A DNA stretch of 8,452 nt, from NCBI GenBank assembly GCA_014879345.1, contig JACSSI010000177.1:1-8452 (forward strand), written 5' to 3'. The notes beneath the pieces were generated by a model. That model was not told where the DNA came from. It ran no database searches and saw only the letters and a list, made by a program, of their open reading frames with translations. Made by a program: the position numbers and the translations under genes. This document shows positions 1 to 4,434 of this stretch, piece by piece. Each line of letters starts with the position of its first letter. The first letter of the stretch is position 1. Source of the stretch: Anaerolineae bacterium (GTDB taxonomy: Bacteria > Chloroflexota > Anaerolineae > Promineifilales > Promineifilaceae).

Positions 1-37
1 CCGATTTAATTTTTAAAGACTAATAGCGATTAGGCAA

Positions 38-60
38 CGACTAAAGTCGCTACTACAAAC
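38..60. repeat. Short inverted-repeat element downstream of nadK
   Basis: CGACTAAAGTCG at 38-49 folds as a 5-bp stem with a 2-nt loop. A wider pair, AGCGA at 25-29 and TCGCT at 47-51, encloses it. On the minus strand the structure follows the nadK stop and precedes an A/T-rich stretch, so it could weakly terminate nadK. It has no proper U-run, so I call it only a small repeat. It may belong to an interspersed family, but only one copy is visible here. Confidence 0.3.
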
Positions 61-906
61 TTACAGCTCCATTTTAGAGCGCGAATGACCCAGTCTTTGC
101 ATCAAACGTCTATAAAAATAACCAGAACTCTCCACACGCGCAAAATAGCTGTGATTTTTGTGCTTTTTAATAATTACCTCGTCTCCCGTTTGCAAGTCAA
201 TGCCATCCTGTCCATCGGCCGTTAATTGACCTTCATGATGCATTTGCACCTGAATATTAATTTCCGCCTCTTCATGGAGGATCAGCGGCCTGTCAAGGCT
301 CAGATGCGGTGCCACCGGCACAACCACAAAGTTTTGCAGTCGGGGGGGGAGTAAAGGGCCACCTGCCGCCATAGCATAGGCTGTGGAGCCGGTGGGTGTT
401 GCGACAATGAGGGCATCGGCGGTATAGGTAGTCACATGATCGCCATCCACACTGAGATGCAGACGCAGCACCCGCGCTTGTTTGCCCCGCCCCACGACCA
501 AATCATTGAGCGCATTGAAATGATGGATGAAGTGACCGTTTCGCCGCAAATCAGCTTGCAGCATCAGGCGCTCTTCAATCCAAAAATCGCCAGCCAAAAT
601 TTGGCCTAGTTTACTGCGCCAATTGGTGGTTTGCGCCTCACTTAAAAAGCCAACCCGCCCCAAGTTGATGCAGAAAACAGGAATCTGATACGGCAGTGCC
701 AGCCGGGCAGCATGGAGCGTAGAACCATCGCCACCTAAGACAATAATCAATTCTGCGCTAGGCAACACTTCAGCGAAGGTGGCGTCTTCCCAGGCAGAAG
801 CTGACCACACGGTTACGCCGCGCTGCGTCAACCATGCTTCTATTTCAGCGGCCAATGGCTGTGAAGCTGCTATTTTGGGGTGGTAGAGAATGCCGATGAT
901 ATTCAT
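61..906 (-). CDS. nadK: NAD kinase (ATP/polyphosphate NAD+ 2'-phosphotransferase)
   Basis: This 281-aa cytosolic enzyme phosphorylates NAD+ to NADP+, the committed step of NADP supply. The family signatures are visible: GGDGST at residues 58-63 (nucleotide-phosphate loop), NLGRVGFL at 81-88, an N-D pair at 134-135 where most members have Asn-Glu, and TPTGSTAY at 170-177 in the all-beta C-terminal domain, followed by the usual AGGP and PH...RPL stretch. A late TADGQ segment matches the conserved DGQ site. Length is normal for the family. The ATG at 904-906 has no recognisable Shine-Dalgarno sequence; its leader is a heptamer-repeat spacer. The gene lies 61 nt behind hisS on the same strand with no terminator between, so cotranscription with hisS is likely. 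Confidence 0.95.
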   Translation of the reverse strand: MNIIGILYHPKIAASQPLAAEIEAWLTQRGVTVWSASAWEDATFAEVLPSAELIIVLGGDGSTLHAARLALPYQIPVFCINLGRVGFLSEAQTTNWRSKLGQILAGDFWIEERLMLQADLRRNGHFIHHFNALNDLVVGRGKQARVLRLHLSVDGDHVTTYTADALIVATPTGSTAYAMAAGGPLLPPRLQNFVVVPVAPHLSLDRPLILHEEAEINIQVQMHHEGQLTADGQDGIDLQTGDEVIIKKHKNHSYFARVESSGYFYRRLMQRLGHSRSKMEL

Positions 907-910
907 GTTG

Positions 911-973
911 TTGTTAGTTAGTCCAGTAGTCGTTAGTCGTTGAATGTTAACGGCTGTTTGTTGATTGTTACTC
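911..973. repeat. Degenerate heptamer-repeat array in the hisS-nadK spacer
   Basis: From about 932 the spacer reads in 7-nt steps as GTTAGTC, GTTGAAT, GTTAACG, GCTGTTT, GTTGATT, GTTACTC, with looser heptads upstream from 911 (TTGTTAG, TTAGTCC, AGTAGTC). The unit is roughly GTTNNNN. The array runs over the hisS stop codon at 968-970 and fills nearly the whole gap to nadK. It resembles the short tandemly repeated heptamers described in filamentous cyanobacteria; that comparison is by type only. Confidence 0.55.
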
Positions 974-2239
974 TTTGTTTTTCAGGTATTGGATGACATC
1001 TTCTACCGTCATTCTTGCCTGATCCGCACCATCCAACGGCCGTACGGCGACCATGTTTTCCGCTACTTCGGCTTCACCGATAATGAGGACGGTGTGGGCT
1101 TCCATGCGGTTGGCTTCACGCATTTGGCTTTTCATGCTGCGCTTGTCGCGGGCAAAGGCCAACCGGGTGGCGATGCCTTGATCGCGGAGTTTGTAGGTGA
1201 GGGAAACGGCCGTTTCCTTTGCTGCACCCCCAAAATGAGCCACCAACACTTTTGGCTGCTGTGAATCAGGCGGCTCAATACCTTGTTCTTTGAGACCGAG
1301 AATAATGCGTTCGATACCGCTGCCAAAGCCAACTCCCGGCGTAGAAGGGCCGCCAATCGCTTCAGCCAGCCCATCATAACGGCCGCCGCCGCAAACTGCG
1401 GCCTGCGCCCCGATACCTTGCGCCCACACCTCAAACACCGTTTTAGTGTAATAATCAATGCCACGCACCAGCCGGAAATTAATGGTGTAACTCTGATCCA
1501 GCGCTTCCAACATACGGCGTAAATCTTTGAGGTGACTGTCACAATCTTCACACAAATAGTCAATGATGTGTGGCGCATTCGCCAGCAGCTCATCCATGCC
1601 CTCTTCTTTACTATCCAGCACCCGCAGCGGATTCTTTTCCAACCGTTCCTTGTCGATGGCCGCCAGCCTGGCAGCGTGATCTGCCAAATAAGCGGTCAGC
1701 GCCTCAATGTAGACGGGCTTGCAAGTGGGGCAACCTGTGCTGTTTAACTGGAAGGTTAGACCTTTGTAGCCTAGTTCAGCATACAAATTCATTGCCAGCA
1801 TCATCACTTCCAGATCAGCGGCCGGGTCTGTTTCTCCCAGGATTTCCACATCAAACTGGCTGTGTTGACGATAGCGCCCCGCCTGCGGCCGTTCACGCCG
1901 GAAGATGGGGCCGACTGTGAACAATTTCACTGGCTGCGGCCAGCTTGCCATCCCATTTTCAATATAGGCGCGCACCAATCCGGCCGTAAATTCCGGGCGC
2001 ATGGTGACACTGGTGCCATCCGGTTCTTCGATGGTGTACATCTCTTTCTGCACAAACACGTCAGATGCTTCACCCATGCCCCGCGCAAATAAGTTGGTAT
2101 ATTCCACCACCGGCACATCAATGCCGAGAAATCCGTAGCGGCGAGCTAATTTTGTGGCCGTCTCTATGACGACATCCCAATAGCGGCGATCTTCGGGCAG
2201 CACATCCTGCATACCCTTCGCCCGTTGTATTGAAGCCAA
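968..2239 (-). CDS. hisS: Histidine--tRNA ligase
   Basis: This class II aminoacyl-tRNA synthetase of 423 aa charges tRNA-His. Motif 2 lies at about 107-135, with RRERPQAGRYRQ. The histidine-specific loop LVRGIDYYT is at 257-265, a second His-binding loop CGGGRYDGL at 283-291, and motif 3 GVGFGSGIER at 302-311. The C-terminal anticodon-binding domain starts near 328. An insertion domain at about 165-240 carries two CxxC pairs (170/173 and 230/233), a possible metal site absent from the E. coli type. The start is TTG at 2237-2239, supported by GGAGG five nt upstream and a TATAAT box further up; no ATG fits the conserved N-terminus better. The palindrome at 1205-1214 encodes part of ETAVS near residue 342. 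nadK follows on the same strand. Confidence 0.96.
   Translation of the reverse strand: MASIQRAKGMQDVLPEDRRYWDVVIETATKLARRYGFLGIDVPVVEYTNLFARGMGEASDVFVQKEMYTIEEPDGTSVTMRPEFTAGLVRAYIENGMASWPQPVKLFTVGPIFRRERPQAGRYRQHSQFDVEILGETDPAADLEVMMLAMNLYAELGYKGLTFQLNSTGCPTCKPVYIEALTAYLADHAARLAAIDKERLEKNPLRVLDSKEEGMDELLANAPHIIDYLCEDCDSHLKDLRRMLEALDQSYTINFRLVRGIDYYTKTVFEVWAQGIGAQAAVCGGGRYDGLAEAIGGPSTPGVGFGSGIERIILGLKEQGIEPPDSQQPKVLVAHFGGAAKETAVSLTYKLRDQGIATRLAFARDKRSMKSQMREANRMEAHTVLIIGEAEVAENMVAVRPLDGADQARMTVEDVIQYLKNKE
1205..1214. repeat. Iterated palindrome AACGGCCGTT, copy 1 (hisS)
   Basis: The exact 10-mer lies inside a perfect 16-bp palindrome, GGAAACGGCCGTTTCC, at 1202-1217. On the hisS strand it is read as Glu-Thr-Ala-Val-Ser in the C-terminal domain. 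Confidence 0.85.
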
Positions 2240-2244
2240 GTTAT

Positions 2245-2249
2245 CCTCC
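2245..2249 (-). promoter_or_regulatory. Ribosome binding site fixing the hisS TTG start
   Basis: On the minus strand this reads GGAGG, followed by five bases and then TTG at 2239. It is the strongest Shine-Dalgarno match among the minus-strand genes here and is the main reason to accept the non-AUG start. Confidence 0.8.
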
Positions 2250-2273
2250 AGAGGCTTAAAAGTTCAGAGCGCT

Positions 2274-2279
2274 ATTATA
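2274..2279 (-). promoter_or_regulatory. Probable hisS promoter, -10 TATAAT
   Basis: The minus strand carries a perfect TATAAT, which would start transcription near 2267 and leave a leader of about 28 nt containing the GGAGG site. No good -35 is seen at 16-19 bp spacing. The box sits between the terminator at 2313-2342 and hisS, where a promoter is expected. Confidence 0.55.
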
Positions 2280-2312
2280 GCCACTTCGTGCCAGTTCTTG
2301 TAGACAAACAAC

Positions 2313-2342
2313 AAAAAAGCCGCTTTTCTGATGAAAAACGGC
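2313..2342 (-). terminator. Rho-independent terminator after the Cas4-like C-terminal gene
   Basis: Read on the minus strand, GCCGTTTTT (2342-2334) pairs with AAAAGCGGC (2327-2319) across a 6-nt loop. The stem is 9 bp with one G-U pair and is followed by six U residues (2318-2313). It lies 24 nt beyond the stop of the gene at 2367-2894 and insulates it from hisS. The first arm is part of an AACGGCCGTT palindrome. Confidence 0.85.
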
Positions 2343-2346
2343 CGTT
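2337..2346. repeat. Iterated palindrome AACGGCCGTT, copy 2 (intergenic)
   Basis: This is the only one of the ten copies outside a gene. It extends to a 14-bp perfect palindrome, AAAACGGCCGTTTT, at 2335-2348. Its inner half forms the 5' arm of the adjoining terminator, so it can either self-pair or join the terminator stem. Confidence 0.85.
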
Positions 2347-2366
2347 TTACACAAAAAACCAGGCTG

Positions 2367-2894
2367 TTATCCCAACCGCTGCGCACAAGCTGTCCGTAAA
2401 CCACAACGGTGACAGCGCTGCCAATCATTATGATCCCGGTCTGCTTCATCGGCAAACATCGTCTCACGCATTTCAGCCAGCAAGTCATACAGGTCTTCTT
2501 CCATGTCGGGCGTAAAATCAACGGCAAAGGCTGTGTCCTTGTATTGGATGATGCCGTACTGCGGGCGCACCTGATAATTCTCCATCACCAAAACACAATA
2601 CGCCGCCAGTTGCAGCACATGTCCTTCATGCGGTTCGGCTGGAGCATTTCCTGATTTGATCTCGACAGGAATAATCGAGCCATCCGCTTCCTGAATCAGA
2701 TAATCAGGCTTGCCTACCAGCTTCAAGGAACGGGCAACCAGTGACTCCGGATTATGAAACCAGGTGTTGGTATCCGTGTAGATGACTTCGCCTGCGGGCA
2801 AACCGGTCTGCACACGCTGCTCACGCGACCATAACCAGACGCCAATCGTCAGCAAAAACAAAACAACACCGAGAAGAATTCCTGTTAGTTCCAT
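2367..2894 (-). CDS. Cas4-like PD-(D/E)XK nuclease, C-terminal half, membrane anchored
   Basis: This 175-aa protein begins with one hydrophobic helix (about residues 4-22), followed by Arg-rich residues that suggest a cytosolic C-terminus. The rest matches the catalytic core of the Cas4/Dna2 branch of RecB-like nucleases: Asp64 in GKPDYL, Glu78 and Lys80 in PVEIK, Gln95 and Tyr99 in LQLAAYC, then Cys161, Cys164 and Cys170 in a Cx2Cx5C cluster. Cas4 proteins bind a [4Fe-4S] cluster with one early and three late cysteines. The early cysteine and the GxxxH motif are missing here but present in the gene just upstream (2985-3230), so the two products probably form one enzyme. The start is constrained by a TAG directly before the ATG; no Shine-Dalgarno sequence is seen. 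There are no cas genes or CRISPR nearby, so a CRISPR role is unsupported; DNA repair or processing is only a guess. Confidence 0.75.
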   Translation of the reverse strand: MELTGILLGVVLFLLTIGVWLWSREQRVQTGLPAGEVIYTDTNTWFHNPESLVARSLKLVGKPDYLIQEADGSIIPVEIKSGNAPAEPHEGHVLQLAAYCVLVMENYQVRPQYGIIQYKDTAFAVDFTPDMEEDLYDLLAEMRETMFADEADRDHNDWQRCHRCGLRTACAQRLG

Positions 2895-2900
2895 CTAATT

Positions 2901-2984
2901 GATTTTGGATTGCAGATTTAGGATTGCAGATTTGGCAATCCACATCAAAAACTGTTCACTGACCACTCTTCACTGGTCACTGCC
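2901..2984. repeat. Two adjoining heptamer-repeat arrays between the Cas4-like halves
   Basis: Plus-strand positions 2901-2935 read GATTTTG, GATTGCA, GATTTAG, GATTGCA, GATTTGG (unit GATTNNN). Positions 2957-2984 read CACTGAC, CACTCTT, CACTGGT, CACTGCC (unit CACTNNN). A short non-repeat bridge joins them. TGACCA at 2960-2965 and TGGTCA at 2974-2979 can also form a small hairpin. The arrays fill almost the whole 90-bp gap between the two halves of the nuclease. Confidence 0.7.
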
Positions 2985-3230
2985 CTACCGCGTACTCATC
3001 AAAAACTGAAACGTAACAAAGGCCACAAAGACAAACAGCAGCCCATATGCCAGCCGCTGCCCCCAGACGGAACGCAGCCAGGTTTTGCCATGTTTTTGGT
3101 GGTATTGGCTGCCGCTTTCTAATTCGCGTATGTTTTGGGAGGCATAGCCCTGCATACGCTGCATCCACCAGGCTCGACGGCAGTAAACGTAATTGCTGAT
3201 TTCACTTGCTCTAATCCATTTATCGCTCAT
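2985..3230 (-). CDS. Cas4-like nuclease, N-terminal half, with C-terminal membrane helix
   Basis: This 81-aa protein opens with RASEISNYVYCRRAWW, the typical Cas4 N-terminus in which the Tyr-Cys-x-Arg cysteine (Cys17) is the first iron-sulfur ligand. GSQYH at 40-44 matches the family GxxxH metal-binding motif. A basic stretch (about 45-59) precedes one predicted membrane helix (about 60-78) and a four-residue tail, which suggests N-in, C-out topology. It lacks the D, ExK and QxxxY core and the three C-terminal cysteines, all found in the next gene downstream (2367-2894). The two genes share a frame and are separated by 90 bp of repeats with stops. It is either a functional subunit of a split enzyme or the 5' fragment of a broken gene; intact motifs in both halves favour the former. 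The start ATG appears leaderless. Confidence 0.7.
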   Translation of the reverse strand: MSDKWIRASEISNYVYCRRAWWMQRMQGYASQNIRELESGSQYHQKHGKTWLRSVWGQRLAYGLLFVFVAFVTFQFLMSTR

Positions 3231-3237
3231 ATGTTCT

Positions 3238-3267
3238 ATTTTATGAGATGTAGGTCGCTTTCGTCAA
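3238..3267 (-). promoter_or_regulatory. Promoter of the Cas4-like pair, probably leaderless
   Basis: The minus strand has TTGACG (3267-3262), an 18-bp spacer and TAAAAT (3243-3238). The start ATG begins eight bases below the -10 box, so the transcript would begin at or next to the ATG. That agrees with the absence of a Shine-Dalgarno sequence. Confidence 0.55.
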
Positions 3268-3334
3268 GGGCTAACAGGCACTGTTAATCTAGCTGAGTTG
3301 AGTTGTAGGTATTGCTTTTGCAGATCGGTTCAAA

Positions 3335-3410
3335 CCCCCACCCTGGCCCTCCTCCAAAGGGAGAGGGGACGGCGCTCCCTCGCCCTTTGGGAGAGGGCTG
3401 GGGAGAGGGG
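3335..3410. repeat. GC-rich imperfect inverted repeat after the hydrolase-fold gene
   Basis: The left arm (about 3335-3368) and right arm (about 3375-3410) are near-complementary C-rich/G-rich blocks around a short centre (GACGGC). Each arm also contains its own small hairpin (CCTCC-AAA-GGGAGAGG type). It could form one long hairpin or two small ones in the transcript of the gene ending at 3415. There is no U-run, so it is better read as an interspersed palindromic (REP-like) element that may stabilise or end the mRNA. The rest of 3231-3334 holds only the Cas4-like promoter. Confidence 0.65.
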
Positions 3411-3414
3411 ACGG

Positions 3415-4419
3415 TTAATTAGCTTGAAGCCATTTGATATGGTCGATGATCAGTTCCGGGGTGAGGGAAACGGCCGTTTCATACTGATGAGGTGCTTTAC
3501 TGCTCCTATACAGAGCCGTCAGCACATCATCTTCGCCCCCCATTGGATGATCTTCTATACGCAAAATGGATAACGGCCGTGGGGCAATATCTGCCACCTT
3601 GTGTGAAAGCAAGAAGGTATAAGGATTGGCATTGTTGAAGATGTGGGCAGGCTGCAATCCAGCTTGCGCCCGACCAATCGCAACAACCCCTTCGATTCTG
3701 GGTACACCAGCGGCCCACAGCAACGCCAGTCCGGCAGCTAAGGGATTGCCAACCACAAACGGATCACCTGGCAGCATTTGCAAGAGGATGGTGAAATCTT
3801 CATAAAGCATTTCTGGTGAAAGTGGCTCTCTGACACTCGCCTGGAGTAAATAACGCAGCGGATCCAATCCATAAACATTGTAACCAGCCTGCGCTATTTT
3901 GTAGCAATTCTTTTCATCTGACCGGCCAAAATGGCCGTAAGTTGAGAGGTAGACCACCGTTGGCGCAACAATATCTTTGCCTGAAGCTGGAAAATAGTAT
4001 GATTCCATCACAGCCCCAGCCCGCAGCGGCCACATATTGACACGGCCGACCTTGAGCGTGGGTGTACCCAGGAAACCGAAGTTCACTTTACTGCCAAATC
4101 GTTCCTTGGCCCATTCAGTAACAGCTTGCAAATCCATCTTGAAATTCATCACAGACAGGTTGCCGTCGCTGTCTCCGGTGCCGCGCAAATCAAAAACCAG
4201 GTGGGCTATACGGCCATCTCGACCATAGGATTTTACTTCCTGGCGGGCGCAGGTGATAACGCTAGATTTTGTGAGGGGGTATTTGGGAACCCATACCCGA
4301 AGCACTCGTAATTTTTCATCTGTAAGATTGGCTGGTTTAATGAGGACGGCGTCTAAATACAAATCATCATCGGTCAAGATGCCGAAGTTTTCCTCTACAT
4401 ATGTTTCCCTTGTACTCAT
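3415..4419 (-). CDS. Alpha/beta-hydrolase-fold protein, probably without catalytic serine
   Basis: This 334-aa protein has no signal peptide. Residues 71-86 (IAHLVFDLRGTGDSDG) match the strand-loop of alpha/beta hydrolases such as serine aminopeptidase-type acyl hydrolases. Residues 152-188 (APTVVYL... GYNVYGLDPLR) look like a further fold segment, and the end (DIAPRPLSILRIED) matches the late strand that bears the acid residue. At the expected nucleophile elbow the sequence is GNPLAAG (224-230) instead of GxSxG; an earlier elbow-like turn, GFLGTPT (115-121), also lacks serine. It is therefore probably non-hydrolytic, or uses unusual chemistry. AAGGG five bases before the ATG is a fair ribosome binding site. 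It follows the lipoprotein gene by 15 nt and is probably cotranscribed with it. The exact substrate or role is unknown. Confidence 0.65.
   Translation of the reverse strand: MSTRETYVEENFGILTDDDLYLDAVLIKPANLTDEKLRVLRVWVPKYPLTKSSVITCARQEVKSYGRDGRIAHLVFDLRGTGDSDGNLSVMNFKMDLQAVTEWAKERFGSKVNFGFLGTPTLKVGRVNMWPLRAGAVMESYYFPASGKDIVAPTVVYLSTYGHFGRSDEKNCYKIAQAGYNVYGLDPLRYLLQASVREPLSPEMLYEDFTILLQMLPGDPFVVGNPLAAGLALLWAAGVPRIEGVVAIGRAQAGLQPAHIFNNANPYTFLLSHKVADIAPRPLSILRIEDHPMGGEDDVLTALYRSSKAPHQYETAVSLTPELIIDHIKWLQAN
3469..3478. repeat. Iterated palindrome AACGGCCGTT, copy 3 (hydrolase-fold gene)
   Basis: It sits in a 14-bp perfect palindrome, GAAACGGCCGTTTC (3467-3480), and encodes part of Tyr-Glu-Thr-Ala-Val-Ser near the C-terminus (residues 313-318). 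Confidence 0.85.
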
Positions 4420-4434
4420 GGATGTCCCTTCTGT

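Noticed and set aside
1132..1593. Minus-strand 153-codon frame inside hisS
   Set aside because: Out-of-frame shadow of a gene with full family signatures.
2280..2296. Sigma-54-like TGGCAC...GGC word upstream of hisS
   Set aside because: The -12 GC is out by one base from the required spacing, and a TATAAT box overlaps it; a housekeeping promoter is the simpler reading.
2901..2984. CRISPR-like direct repeats
   Set aside because: Units are 7 nt and contiguous with no spacers; these are degenerate heptamers.
2367..3230. CRISPR-linked Cas4
   Set aside because: No repeat-spacer array and no cas1, cas2 or effector gene in the window; only the nuclease family resemblance is supported.
3298..3573. 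Plus-strand 91-codon frame with Arg/Glu-rich LALWERAGERG text
   Set aside because: It is a translation of the GC-rich inverted repeat followed by the antisense of the hydrolase-fold gene; no ribosome binding site and no family likeness.
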